64,000 bases of DNA from a bacterium (GCA_030427705.1 JAUIBR010000012.1:1-64000); one strand, 5' to 3'. Shown: positions 44,211-53,622, numbered from the stretch's first letter. A program made the numbers and translations. The notes: a model not told the origin generated them from the sequence alone.

Positions 44211-45538
44211 CGCTGGAAATCGTAGATTGAGCCGACGCCCACAAGGGTCGTCAGCTCGTCGAGCGCGCTTCGTACTTCATCCAATAATTTGGGGTCTGCC
44301 AAATCACCCGGGGTCAATTCGTCCCGGTAGTGTTTCTCAACCCAGCTGACCAGTTTCGGATACGAAGTGTCGTCGACCCAAGACCCCGGATTCACCGCGG
44401 CTTGCTCTTCCGGCGTCAAGACGACGCGAAGTCGGAGGCACGCCGGTCCTCCACCATTCTTCATGCTTTCCCGCAGATCGAACGTGTGAACGGCATCGAT
44501 CGCGGAGTTCCCTACGATATCCTGTAAGTACGACCAAACGGACGCGACCTCTTCGCATTCTTTGGCAGCGATTAGCGCGAATTCGCCGTTAGGTAGCGTC
44601 ACCAATTGCGAATTGAAGAGATACGAAGCCACGGCATCTTCAACGGACACCCGGTCTCGCGGGACCACGACGGCCTCAAACCCCGGGACATGCTTTCGGA
44701 AGTACTCAAAGTGGCGCGACGTATCCAGAAACGCATCCTCGTGCGCAAAGATGACCCGCTCGTTTGCGACCGCGATTACGTCGTTATGGAACACACCCGC
44801 ATCAATCACGTCGGGGTTTTGCTGTATGAAGCGCACACGGCCCTGCGCTAGTCCATGCGCCCGAAACAGCGCTTCAGAGGACTCAAGCGATTGACGAGCG
44901 GGAAATCTCTTCGGTCTGGGCCGGTCAGGGTTCAGCGCCTCATGGCCGTAAACCATGACTTCAATTCCGGGTTCGGCGTGGGTGCGGCTGACGCGCATGA
45001 AATTGGCGGCGCCTTCGTCGCCAAACACGTCGTGCCCCGGCAGTGCCGAATGATGCGCAAAATTAGCCTCATCCGGAAACGTGGCCCTCAGAATTCGAGC
45101 CGTTACGGGGTGTTCAATGCTGCGGTGCAGCTTCGAGGTTAGGTTCGCCGGCGTAAAATGAACCCTTGAGTCCGATGTATCCGCGCTTGGCGACACGGTG
45201 GCGGCGTTTGCAACCCACATCGGTGATGCTGAGTAACATTGAGCCAACAACAAGGGAGCCCGTTTGGCCGTTTGTTGAACGACCTCTGCATCCGTTCCAT
45301 CAAAACCCAACGCACGCAAGGTGGGGATATGCGGACGTTCGTGCGGCAACAGTACACCCTGCTTCAGCCCCATATCCGTCAAAGCCTTCATTTTGCGCAG
45401 CCCCTGAAGGGCCGCAGCTTTGGGGCGAGACACGCCCCCACGGTGTTGTGTCGACGCGCGATTCCCAAACGACAAACCCGCATAGTTATGCGTCTGTCCT
45501 ACCAACCCATCAAAGTTCGCTTCGATTGTCTTCGTCAT
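44207..45538 (-). CDS. astB: N-succinylarginine dihydrolase
   Basis: 443 residues, the usual AstB length. N-terminus EANFDGLVGQTHNYAGLSFGN, then HHSALPGHDVFGDEGAANF and NGGGPACLRLRVVL with the catalytic cysteine, and FHNDVIAVAN. It converts N2-succinylarginine to succinylornithine in the AST arginine-degradation route. None of the other ast genes is in the window, so it stands alone here. Both neighbours are on the other strand. Confidence 0.95.
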   Translation of the reverse strand: MTKTIEANFDGLVGQTHNYAGLSFGNRASTQHRGGVSRPKAAALQGLRKMKALTDMGLKQGVLLPHERPHIPTLRALGFDGTDAEVVQQTAKRAPLLLAQCYSASPMWVANAATVSPSADTSDSRVHFTPANLTSKLHRSIEHPVTARILRATFPDEANFAHHSALPGHDVFGDEGAANFMRVSRTHAEPGIEVMVYGHEALNPDRPRPKRFPARQSLESSEALFRAHGLAQGRVRFIQQNPDVIDAGVFHNDVIAVANERVIFAHEDAFLDTSRHFEYFRKHVPGFEAVVVPRDRVSVEDAVASYLFNSQLVTLPNGEFALIAAKECEEVASVWSYLQDIVGNSAIDAVHTFDLRESMKNGGGPACLRLRVVLTPEEQAAVNPGSWVDDTSYPKLVSWVEKHYRDELTPGDLADPKLLDEVRSALDELTTLVGVGSIYDFQR

Positions 45539-45623
45539 CGGCCAAAAAATTAGAGCATTGCCTAGAGTTATGCGGTCGAGATATAGACGAAATCACTTCC
45601 TGTTTGAAGGTTGAGAGGACGAC

Positions 45624-47369
45624 GTGCGTCAGTTTGTTTGGTTATTGTTTTTTGCCGTAATCTGTCTGGGTGCTCCACCGGTGTTCGGTCAGGACCCTGC
45701 CGAACCTCCAGCATCGCCAGAAGCAGACGAAGAAAAGCCGGATGCACAGGCTGACCCGGCAGAGCCCGCGGAGCCTGATTCCGACCAACCGGCTGAGCCG
45801 GCCGAGAAACCGGAAGGTGAACCCGCCCAGGAAAATCCTGACGGTGAGCCAGCAGACAAGCCAGAAGGTGAGCCTGCCGACGAAAAGCCTGCGGGCCAAA
45901 CGGAAGAAAAGCCTGCGGAAGAGAAGCCTGAAGCACAACGCCAACCGAAGCCTGAAGAAGCTCAGCCTGAGCCTGAGCAACCCATGCTGGTCCCGACGGC
46001 CCCCGTTGAACCTACGATTCCGGTTGGTTTTGCGCCAATCGACTACAACCTTCCACAGAAAGACCCCACCTGGCAGCACTACGCTATCTGGGCGCCTTTG
46101 GACGTACTCGCCATCAACTTCACATTCTGGCAGCTGAGCGCGATCACCGGCGAATCGTTTGGGAATATCAGCGCTCGTCAGATCGAAAAGAACATCGTGG
46201 AAGGCTGGTTCTTCGACGACAACCAGTTTGAGGTCAACCAGTTCGCGCACCCGTATCAAGGTGGTCTGTATTATCTCGCCGCACGCGTGAACAACATGAC
46301 CTACTGGGAATCACTGGGTTACACAGTCTTGGGTTCTGTCCAGTGGGAGCTCTTCATGGAAACCGAGTCACCAGCGGTTAACGACCTCTGGATGACGACG
46401 TTTGGCGGTTGGTACATGGGTGAAGTGATGTACCGGCTATCCAACCTGCTCCTGGACAATTCGGACACAGGTGGCTCCCGAGTATGGCGTGAACTAGGTG
46501 CAGGCTTCCTCGCGCCAATCCACGGCCTTGACCGGCTCTATACCGGCGAAGCTTTCGACGCCGGAGCCCCGCCAAAACCAGTCGACACCGAAGTTCAATT
46601 ACGCTTTGGTGCCGTTGGTATCCCGCTCAACGAAGCGGTGAAAGAGGACTTCCAGCCGACTTGGATGGCCTTGTTCCGACTTGAGTACGGAGACCACTTC
46701 GAAAAGAGCAAGACCAAGACTCCATACGACCAGTTTGATTTCGAGGGCGGCCTCCTGTGGAAGTTGCGCGAAGAATTGGTTGCCGGCGCGCAGTTCGACG
46801 GCAGCGGAACCCTGTACGGATGGCGTTTGGGTGAAGGCCAAAATCACTTCTTTGGCTTCATGCAGAGCTTCGAATTCTTCACCAACGGCACGGCCAAGAT
46901 TTTCACACCGCAAGACCCAGATGGTGTCTTCCAGCTTGGCCAAACTTCGGTTGGCCCGGAGTACCGATGGAGAGTTGGTTTTTCGAAGAAGCTGAGCCTC
47001 GACCTGCATGCTCGCCTAATGTTCATGCCGCTTGGCGCGATGACGTCGCCAGCTGCAGTTCCCGCGGTGAACCGAATCTACAACTACGGTACGGGCGCAA
47101 CTGCAAGACTGCAGCTCAAGCTCAAGCATGAAGATTGGGGATACCTCCTGGCGGAGGCTCGCCGCTACTCGATGTTCGTTGTGAACGGTGCCGACGGATT
47201 TGAAAACGCGGGTATGATGAATGCCCAGCTTTTCCTCGACATCCACGATGGTCATGGACTGCTACTTCAAGGGCTCTTTTGGGACCGCGAGTCGATCTAT
47301 GACGACTTCGACGACATCAACGACACCCTCGCGTCGGGTCGCGTGATGTACATGAAGGTCTGGGACTAA
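45624..47369 (+). CDS. DUF3943 outer-membrane-associated protein with Pro/Glu/Ala repeat region
   Basis: 581 residues, GTG start. Signal peptide to about 22 (VFGQ), a low-complexity segment at about 25-125 built of PAEKPEGEPA-like units, then DUF3943: FAHPYQGGLYYLAARVNN, GSVQWELFMETESPAVNDL and GEVMYRLSNLLL. The C-terminal 250 residues alternate aromatic and polar residues, as in a beta-barrel. Likely periplasm-facing or outer membrane; function unknown. Its stop interlocks with the SDR gene stop (CTAA). Confidence 0.85.
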   Translation: MRQFVWLLFFAVICLGAPPVFGQDPAEPPASPEADEEKPDAQADPAEPAEPDSDQPAEPAEKPEGEPAQENPDGEPADKPEGEPADEKPAGQTEEKPAEEKPEAQRQPKPEEAQPEPEQPMLVPTAPVEPTIPVGFAPIDYNLPQKDPTWQHYAIWAPLDVLAINFTFWQLSAITGESFGNISARQIEKNIVEGWFFDDNQFEVNQFAHPYQGGLYYLAARVNNMTYWESLGYTVLGSVQWELFMETESPAVNDLWMTTFGGWYMGEVMYRLSNLLLDNSDTGGSRVWRELGAGFLAPIHGLDRLYTGEAFDAGAPPKPVDTEVQLRFGAVGIPLNEAVKEDFQPTWMALFRLEYGDHFEKSKTKTPYDQFDFEGGLLWKLREELVAGAQFDGSGTLYGWRLGEGQNHFFGFMQSFEFFTNGTAKIFTPQDPDGVFQLGQTSVGPEYRWRVGFSKKLSLDLHARLMFMPLGAMTSPAAVPAVNRIYNYGTGATARLQLKLKHEDWGYLLAEARRYSMFVVNGADGFENAGMMNAQLFLDIHDGHGLLLQGLFWDRESIYDDFDDINDTLASGRVMYMKVWD

Positions 47370-48100
47370 AGCGAAAGCCGCTTGAACAGACCTTCGGGGA
47401 TCGCTTTGATGACCCCCATAATCCCTTTCCAAAATCTTGGGTAGTACAGCTCGTTCTCGCCGCGCTCCTGCGCGTGAACGATAGCTTGGGCCGCCTGTTG
47501 TGGGGTCGCGACGGGAATTGCAGTTTCCATCCCGAACGTCATTCGAGTGTCCACGAAGCCCAATTTGACGGTCATTACGTGGATACCCTGCTCAAACAGA
47601 CGATTTCGTAACCCCTGCAGATACAGCGTGAATGCGCCCTTTGCGCTCCCATAGAAGTAGTTGCTCTTCCGACCACGCTCACCTGCGACGCTGGAGATTC
47701 CGATGATACTCCCTGCCCCGCGTTCCAGCATCGCGTCTGCGATGGCCTCGCAAACGCTCGCTGCGCCCGTGTAATTGACGTCGATGACGCGCTTGGCGGA
47801 CGCGAAGTCTTCTTCGCTCGCATGTTGGTCTCCCATGTCTCCAAACGCAATCAGCGCCACCGTAATCGGGCCAACTGCCGTCTCGACGTTTGCAACAAAC
47901 TCACCGTGGTTGTCGAAGTCGAGCGCGTCGAAGGGACCGCCTACAGCGTCGACGTCAAAACGAATCGCAACATCCGCGGCGATCCGTTCAGCCTCTTCCA
48001 CATCTCGAGCGGCGAGGTACACGGAATGGCCGTCAGCTGCATATTCGTGGCAGACAGCTCTCGCGATCGGCGATGTTGCTCCAAGGATGAGTACGCTCAT
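47366..48100 (-). CDS. SDR oxidoreductase, DprE2-like
   Basis: 244 residues from ATG 48100 with AGAGGA. Rossmann start LILGATSPIARAV, catalytic Ser in GISSVAGERG and YxxxK as YGSAK. Such short SDRs next to a DprE1-type oxidase act in mycobacteria as the NADH-dependent half (DprE2) of decaprenylphosphoryl-ribose 2'-epimerisation. The partner gene lies 7 bases upstream in the same operon, so the same type of reaction on a polyprenyl-phosphate sugar is likely. The sugar is not known. Confidence 0.85.
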   Translation of the reverse strand: MSVLILGATSPIARAVCHEYAADGHSVYLAARDVEEAERIAADVAIRFDVDAVGGPFDALDFDNHGEFVANVETAVGPITVALIAFGDMGDQHASEEDFASAKRVIDVNYTGAASVCEAIADAMLERGAGSIIGISSVAGERGRKSNYFYGSAKGAFTLYLQGLRNRLFEQGIHVMTVKLGFVDTRMTFGMETAIPVATPQQAAQAIVHAQERGENELYYPRFWKGIMGVIKAIPEGLFKRLSL

Positions 48101-48107
48101 GATTCCT

Positions 48108-49466
48108 CTATGAAAGACCCAGACGGCGGCCAAGATCGGACTGAAATACTCCGTCCGGGTCCCATTTGTCGCGGATGTCTTTCCATTTCTCCCACTCGGG
48201 ATACATGGTCTTGAAATTGGCTTCGCTCAGGCGGGCGTCTTTGCCCAAATAGACTCGACCGCCACAGCTCATGACGACATCATCAAGCCGGTTCATCAGG
48301 TCCAAAAGCGGCGTTCCCAAGTTCGGGAAATCCAGGGCGAGCGTGGTCCCTTTCATTGGGAACGAGAGGCCACCGTGATCGAGTTCACCGAAGTCTTTGA
48401 TGACGGCCAGAAATGAACCCATACCCGAGGCCGAAATCTGGTCGATAATCTCGCGCGTCGCCTCGTTGTCGGGCACCACCATTTGGTACTGCAAAAATCC
48501 GCGATCGCCGTAGATGTAGTTCCAGTTGTTAACGGCATCCAACGGAAAGAAGAACGGCTCGTACCCAACAACCGTGCGGTGCGTGCCAGGTGGGGTCTTT
48601 CTGAAATAGACCTCGTTAAAGATCGAGATCGTCGCGCTGTTTAGCCACAGATTGGACTCAAAGGGACGCCCATCGATCATCCGCATCACATGGTCGGCCA
48701 GCTCCATCACCGCGCCATCTTCGTGTTGCGTGCCCGCTTTCGCGTGACCGCCTCGCATCATGATGCCGCGGCCCATACCCGCCCCACGCTTTGCGCAGTC
48801 GATCCAGGTTACGGTGTGCGAGAAATCCGCGCTCTCTTCGCTGACGACAAAGAACTCGTCGAGATTTTCGCAACGAACGGTCTCCATTTCGATGTACGGG
48901 TTCGCGACTCGGTAGAGCTGAACTTCGACGCTTAGAATAAGTCCGGTGAGGCCCATGCCACCGATGGTTGCCCAGAAAAGCTCGGGCTCCACATCACGAC
49001 TGCACTCAACGATATCGCCCTTCCCGGTCAGAATTTCCATCGAGCGAACGTGGTCGCCAAAACAACCGTCCACGTGGTGGTTCTTACCGTGGATATTACA
49101 GCCGATCGCCCCGCCCACGGTGACAAACTGCGTGCCTGGAACGACTGGCGGGAAGAACCCTTTGGGTAGAAACGTGTGAATGATCTGTTCGAGCGAAACC
49201 CCAGCTTCGCACCGCAGCCAGCCCGATTCCGGGTCAAACTCAAGCATTCGGTCCAACCGGCGCGTCATAACGACACGACCGCCATCTAGCAGCGCAGCGT
49301 CGCCATACGAGCGGCCCAGACCGTAGGCCAGAAGCGGTTCGTCTCCCCTATCCTCGAACGCAGCCAGCAGCTCGGACCGGCGCTCAGGCCGGATACAATC
49401 CGCCTCTACGACTGGATATCTACCCCATCCGGAAATCTTCTTTTGAGCCCACATTTCAGTGTCCAT
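48108..49466 (-). CDS. FAD-dependent oxidase, DprE1-like
   Basis: 452 residues. FAD-binding domain with LGRSYGDAAL, TVGGAIGCNIHGKNHH and GMGLTGLI, and a C-terminal domain ending in DPDGVFQSDLGRRLGL, all close to mycobacterial DprE1. Catalytic Lys418 has a counterpart in YLGKDAR (K409). At the Cys387 position, attacked by benzothiazinones, this protein has alanine (A377, codon 48336-48338, in TLALDFP). It would oxidise the 2'-OH of a polyprenyl-phosphate pentose; the partner SDR then reduces it. Confidence 0.88.
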   Translation of the reverse strand: MDTEMWAQKKISGWGRYPVVEADCIRPERRSELLAAFEDRGDEPLLAYGLGRSYGDAALLDGGRVVMTRRLDRMLEFDPESGWLRCEAGVSLEQIIHTFLPKGFFPPVVPGTQFVTVGGAIGCNIHGKNHHVDGCFGDHVRSMEILTGKGDIVECSRDVEPELFWATIGGMGLTGLILSVEVQLYRVANPYIEMETVRCENLDEFFVVSEESADFSHTVTWIDCAKRGAGMGRGIMMRGGHAKAGTQHEDGAVMELADHVMRMIDGRPFESNLWLNSATISIFNEVYFRKTPPGTHRTVVGYEPFFFPLDAVNNWNYIYGDRGFLQYQMVVPDNEATREIIDQISASGMGSFLAVIKDFGELDHGGLSFPMKGTTLALDFPNLGTPLLDLMNRLDDVVMSCGGRVYLGKDARLSEANFKTMYPEWEKWKDIRDKWDPDGVFQSDLGRRLGLS

Positions 49467-49469
49467 GCG

Positions 49470-50642
49470 TCAGTCTGCCGCGGGAAAGACATGTAATACA
49501 GCCTGCTGAGCAGGTACGCCAATGCGTAACGGGAATCCGTAGTGCCCCAAACCATGGCTCACGTACAGACGGTTTTGCCCTTGTCCCCAAAGTCCATGGT
49601 CGGGACAGCGTACAAACACGCCGAACATCGTCACGTTAATGCCCAAGCTTACCAACCCTAGCTGACCACCGTGCGTGTGTCCCGAGAGCACCAGATCTGC
49701 ATGTCCGTCAGGCACATACTTAAAGTGTCCTGGGTGATGCAGCATCAGAATCCGCGGATGGTTGGGTTCACCAAGCACCTCGCAGACCTTTTGGATTCGT
49801 TCCTCGGCCGACCGGAAGAAGAAGTTGATTCCCGCGATTTCGAGCGGCCCGCGATGCGTCTCGACGACGGTCAAATCATCGACCAAAAGCGTGATGCCGA
49901 GTTCATCCAATGCGGTCTGCAAGACTTCGGGCGCTTCAAGGTCGTGGTTTCCATTACACGCAAACACCCGGCCCTCTAGCGCGGCCAACGGTTGCAGCCC
50001 ATCTCGAACGTGTTTGGAATCCGCCGAAGACTCCATGGTCATGAAGTCGCCCGTAATCAACACAAGGTCGGGTTCCTGTGCGACGATCGCCTCGCAGGCC
50101 GCTTTTACGCGCGCCACCGAGACGAAAGGTCCGAGGTGTGTATCTGTGAGATGGGCGACGCGGATGGGGTCGCCGTCCCCTGGCGCAGCCTTGAGCCGCC
50201 CCAACTTGCCGGCGTCACCGCCCAGGGTGATATCGACCTGGTCAACGCGATGAAAAGACGACTGCAGAAAGCCAATCACGCCGACAACCCACGGCAACCA
50301 CCAACCGTAAGGGTGGAAACCAAGCGCCGCAGCCACGGCCCACGGCGCGGACAAGAGCGAGATCGCAGCGAACGTCAGCGCTGGCCAAGAGATCAAAACC
50401 CGATACCAAAGCGGTCGCATTGCCGGCCGAGTGAGCATGAGGAAATGCACGAACACCAAGGGACTGAGCGCCCAACCCAGGTAACCCGGCAGGCCAGGGT
50501 CCACAAACAATCCCGACCAAATCAGGACCTGCACGCCCACCAAGACCGCGACAAACGTTGCGTAGAACTTATTGCGCAGGACCGCTGCGGCTAGCACTGT
50601 GACCAACCAACCGGCGATCCATGCGAGGACGACTGTGGGCAT
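49470..50642 (-). CDS. Membrane-anchored metallophosphoesterase (YaeI/calcineurin-like)
   Basis: 390 residues. About four spans in the first 135 residues, then a calcineurin-like phosphatase domain with the full metal set: HLTDTHLG, GDFMTM, GNHD, HHPGH and SGHTHGGQ. The catalytic domain faces one side of the membrane; substrates in this family include lipid pyrophosphates, UDP-sugars and nucleotides. It is packed directly between the kinase gene (0 bp) and the DprE1-like gene (3 bp), which hints at work on an envelope lipid carrier. Confidence 0.88.
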   Translation of the reverse strand: MPTVVLAWIAGWLVTVLAAAVLRNKFYATFVAVLVGVQVLIWSGLFVDPGLPGYLGWALSPLVFVHFLMLTRPAMRPLWYRVLISWPALTFAAISLLSAPWAVAAALGFHPYGWWLPWVVGVIGFLQSSFHRVDQVDITLGGDAGKLGRLKAAPGDGDPIRVAHLTDTHLGPFVSVARVKAACEAIVAQEPDLVLITGDFMTMESSADSKHVRDGLQPLAALEGRVFACNGNHDLEAPEVLQTALDELGITLLVDDLTVVETHRGPLEIAGINFFFRSAEERIQKVCEVLGEPNHPRILMLHHPGHFKYVPDGHADLVLSGHTHGGQLGLVSLGINVTMFGVFVRCPDHGLWGQGQNRLYVSHGLGHYGFPLRIGVPAQQAVLHVFPAAD

Positions 50643-51977
50643 TTATGAATCTTGCTTGGGACCAGTGACGATGACGGTTAGGCCATCTTCGCTCTGCATT
50701 TCGATGCTCCAATCGTGAAGCTGAAACACATTAAGCGTAATTGCCAGGCCGAGTCCAAGCCCCTCGGGGTTGCGTGTGCGGGCCTCGTCAGCCCGGACGG
50801 CACGCTCGAAGACGCGGTCCACGACTTCGCTTGCGATGCCCGGTCCGTCGTCCATCACTCTGAGCTCAAACCTAGCATCCACGGCATCCAACACGACGGC
50901 CACATGGCCACCGCTGGGCGTGTATTGAATGGCGTTCTGGACGATATTGCTGATCGCTTGCTCGGCCAAAGTTGGGTCGCACTCAACCGTCAGAGACTCA
51001 GGAACGGCGACGTTAAGCTCGACACCTTTCAGGTCCGCGATCGGCTGATGGCGCGTCGCAACGCGCTCAACAAGCTCTGCGAGGTCCTGCGGATGGGTTT
51101 CGAAGTACAGATCCGCAGCGTCGAGTTTGGCCGTCACATTGAGGTTCTTCACCAACGCAGCCATGTAGTGCGATTCTTCCATCGCCGTGTTCAAGTGTCC
51201 TTGCACTTCCTCGTTAACCTCAGACTCAACCGCCTTTCGGAGCCGATGCTGGAGTACCGTCAACGGGATCGCGAGGTCATGAGTCGTGTTGGCGATATAG
51301 GCTTTCAGCGCCTCATCCCTCGCCTGCAGGTCCGAGATGGTCTCGTTCACAACTTCGCCAGTCGCATTAAATGCCCGCGCCAGCTCGCCAATCTCATCTT
51401 CGCGATCGAGCTCGACCTCAACACGATATTCCTTATCTGGAGCGCTTCGGACGGCATCCGAAAGCTTGCGAAGTCGCCTCACAATCGGAAGTGCAATGCC
51501 CAGACCGGTCAGGACTAACACCAATAGCAACAGGATGGTCTGCCAAACCACCGAGCGCACCGCTGGCGGCGGCAGGGGCTTGTCAGGCCAAAAGATGACG
51601 ACGTTTGGGCAGACATCATTTTGTATCTTCACAGCAGTGACGCCCGATTTGGGTCCACGCCACAGATTGCGGTGAACCGGCTCATCGTCGACCTGCCCTT
51701 TGAGCGCTTCAGGATAGGCAGGCGCCGAGGCCAAAATGGGGCTATAGCTGGCATCGTACCCGTAGACTTCGCCGCGAAATCGCTTACGACCACGAATTCT
51801 AGGCCCCTTGAATTCACAGCGTCGCGGGGAGCGCTCGATAAGCCGAGACGCGATTCGATCCGCAGTGCGTTCCTCGACGAAGCGCTTTTCGACCCCAATT
51901 CGGTACATTGAAAACGCCGTCACGACAGGAAGCACGATCGCGACCAGCCACAAGGCCACTTTGAATCGCAAACTCAC
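50643..51977 (-). CDS. Sensor histidine kinase with HAMP domain
   Basis: 444 residues from GTG 51977, with AAGGAAAAGAA upstream and a 4-nt overlap to the regulator stop. Two spans (about 7-25 and 145-165) border a periplasmic sensor region of 120 residues; HAMP follows, then the H box TTHDLAIPLTVLQ, N box NIVQNAIQYTPSGG, and G boxes DDGPGI and GLGLGLAI. The first H-box residues (THDLAIPL) differ somewhat from the common SHELRTPL. Partner of the adjacent OmpR-type regulator. Confidence 0.92.
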   Translation of the reverse strand: MSLRFKVALWLVAIVLPVVTAFSMYRIGVEKRFVEERTADRIASRLIERSPRRCEFKGPRIRGRKRFRGEVYGYDASYSPILASAPAYPEALKGQVDDEPVHRNLWRGPKSGVTAVKIQNDVCPNVVIFWPDKPLPPPAVRSVVWQTILLLLVLVLTGLGIALPIVRRLRKLSDAVRSAPDKEYRVEVELDREDEIGELARAFNATGEVVNETISDLQARDEALKAYIANTTHDLAIPLTVLQHRLRKAVESEVNEEVQGHLNTAMEESHYMAALVKNLNVTAKLDAADLYFETHPQDLAELVERVATRHQPIADLKGVELNVAVPESLTVECDPTLAEQAISNIVQNAIQYTPSGGHVAVVLDAVDARFELRVMDDGPGIASEVVDRVFERAVRADEARTRNPEGLGLGLAITLNVFQLHDWSIEMQSEDGLTVIVTGPKQDS

Positions 51978-52654
51978 TTCTTTTCCTTGGGTTCTGTCGC
52001 GAGCCGGTAGCCCACGCCCCATACCGTTTCAAGATGCGGTGCGGCATCCCCAAGCTTCTTGCGAATCCGCGAGACATGGACGTCGAGCGTGCGCTCACCG
52101 CCTTCACGTTCCTCATCCAAGACGTGGTCCACCAGTTGTCGGCGTGAGACCGGTTTGTCTAGACGCCGAAACAGCAACGCAATGATATCGAACTCAACCT
52201 TGGTGAGGTCGAGCTCCTCGCCGTCTACTGAAACTGAGCGAGCATCAATGCTGACCTCGATTGGGCCAATCTCTTTGACCTCTTCCCGGTCCATCGTGGG
52301 GCGCCGCAGTCGCGCCTGAATCCTGGCGGTGAGCTCTTCTGGCCAGAACGGCTTCGTCATGTAGTCGTCGCCACCAAGCTTAAAGCCTCGGACCTTGTCA
52401 AACGTGTCGGTGCGGGCAGTGAGAATGATGACAGGCACCTCGCTCTTCTCGCGCCACTCCTTAAGCAGATCGAAGCCGTGGCGACCGGGAAGCATTAGGT
52501 CGAGCACAACCAGGTCATAGTCATCGACCGCAAGGGAGGCGGCCTTCTGGCCATCCCGCACCCACGTGACTTCAAAGCCTTCGTCTTCGAGCGTTTGACA
52601 GACCTCATCTCCCAATCGGACATCGTCTTCAACGAGCAATATTGCGTTCGACAT
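51974..52654 (-). CDS. OmpR-family response regulator
   Basis: 226 residues from ATG 52654 with AAGGA. Receiver domain with the phospho-Asp in VVLDLMLPGRHG and lysine in DDYMTKPFW; C-terminal winged helix DNA-binding domain (LTKVEFDIIALLF, ERTLDVHVSRIRKKLG, VWGVGYRL). It begins the five-gene set regulator, kinase, phosphoesterase, DprE1-like, DprE2-like, and lies downstream of the Spy-like gene. That context resembles CpxRA or BaeRS. Confidence 0.94.
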   Translation of the reverse strand: MSNAILLVEDDVRLGDEVCQTLEDEGFEVTWVRDGQKAASLAVDDYDLVVLDLMLPGRHGFDLLKEWREKSEVPVIILTARTDTFDKVRGFKLGGDDYMTKPFWPEELTARIQARLRRPTMDREEVKEIGPIEVSIDARSVSVDGEELDLTKVEFDIIALLFRRLDKPVSRRQLVDHVLDEEREGGERTLDVHVSRIRKKLGDAAPHLETVWGVGYRLATEPKEKK

Positions 52655-52678
52655 GGTCAATCCTTGGCGTTTCAACCA

Positions 52679-52708
52679 GAAAGCCCCCGCAGACAAGCTG
52701 ACGGGGGC
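52679..52708 (-). terminator. Terminator-like hairpin between the Spy-like gene and the regulator
   Basis: GCCCCCG (52683-52689) and CGGGGGC (52702-52708) form a perfect 7-bp stem; on the minus strand the stem is followed by TTTCT. It separates the Spy-like transcript from the regulator operon, perhaps only partly. Confidence 0.7.
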
Positions 52709-52730
52709 GAATTTGGCAAGGGAAACGTCT

Positions 52731-53414
52731 CTAGAACTTGTTCTTCTTGCCTTTGCCGCGCTTGCCACGTTTGCCGCGCTTGGCCTTCATTTCGTCGAAC
52801 TTTGCGGCCTGTTCCTCGGTCAAGAGGGCACGCAGCTTCGCTTTGGTCGCCGTGCGATGGGCCTTCAGCTCTTCCTTTGCTGCCGCGCGGTCGCCGTTGT
52901 TCGCTTCCAAGATGGTCTCGCGCTCCGTCTTTGCATCTTCCATGATCTTCTTGGCGCTCGCTTGCTGCGCGTCCGTGAGGTCAAGCTCATTGACCATGTG
53001 TTTAAGCATGTGTTTGCCGCGCTTTCCGCGTTTGTGCTTTTTGTGTTCCTTACGGTTCTTTCGGAACTCTTCAGCTTTGGCTTGCTGTTCGGCCGTCAAT
53101 ACCTGGTCGATCTGAGCTTTGACGTCTTCTCGAGCGGCTTTGAACTGCTCACGTTTCTCTTCGCGGGTCAGATTCTCGTTCTTATGCAGCTCGATCATTG
53201 TGTCTTTTTTTGATTCCAAGATGACCCGCACTTTGGCTTGCTGCGCTTCAGTAAGCTCAAGGTGTTCAGTCATCTTCGCGAGTCGTTTTTCGATCTTCTG
53301 TTCCATATGTTCCGGGTTCATTTTGTGTTTACCCTTCGCAAACGCGGTGCCAGCGGTGGTTGCTGCGATTGCGATGGTGAGTGCGCCGATAAGAATTTTG
53401 ATTCGGTTTTTCAT
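52731..53414 (-). CDS. Spy/CpxP-like periplasmic protein with LTxxQ repeats
   Basis: 227 residues. Signal peptide ending TAFAKG, then two long helical units each with the family motif (LELTEAQQAKVRVIL and LDLTDAQQASAKKIM, plus LTAEQQAK and LTEEQAAKF). Strongly charged, ending in KRGKRGKRGKGKKNKF. Spy/CpxP proteins are periplasmic chaperones or sensors of envelope stress. It is nearly twice the usual length, apparently from a duplication. The adjacent two-component system is its probable controller. Confidence 0.87.
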   Translation of the reverse strand: MKNRIKILIGALTIAIAATTAGTAFAKGKHKMNPEHMEQKIEKRLAKMTEHLELTEAQQAKVRVILESKKDTMIELHKNENLTREEKREQFKAAREDVKAQIDQVLTAEQQAKAEEFRKNRKEHKKHKRGKRGKHMLKHMVNELDLTDAQQASAKKIMEDAKTERETILEANNGDRAAAKEELKAHRTATKAKLRALLTEEQAAKFDEMKAKRGKRGKRGKGKKNKF

Positions 53415-53517
53415 TTCTCTTCTCCGTGCAAGTTTCCGAGGTCTCTTCTGTCCTCAGTCACAAATTACGAACTGGTTCTTAAGAGAATCTGAAGCCGACG
53501 AACTTTTTTGGGCAAAA

Positions 53518-53545
53518 TCCCGCGAAACCCAGAATCTCCGCGGGA
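53518..53545. promoter_or_regulatory. Inverted repeat in the menB/spy divergent gap
   Basis: TCCCGCG (53518-53524) and CGCGGGA (53539-53545), perfect 7-bp arms with a 14-nt spacer, about 80 bp before the menB start. It may be an operator or hairpin; nothing in the sequence decides which. Confidence 0.35.
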
Positions 53546-53622
53546 AATTTCGCATCTGACAATCGACCTGTTTTTGTTTTTGCGGTAGTGAACGCCCCGA
53601 AATTCTTACTTTGGAGCGCGAA

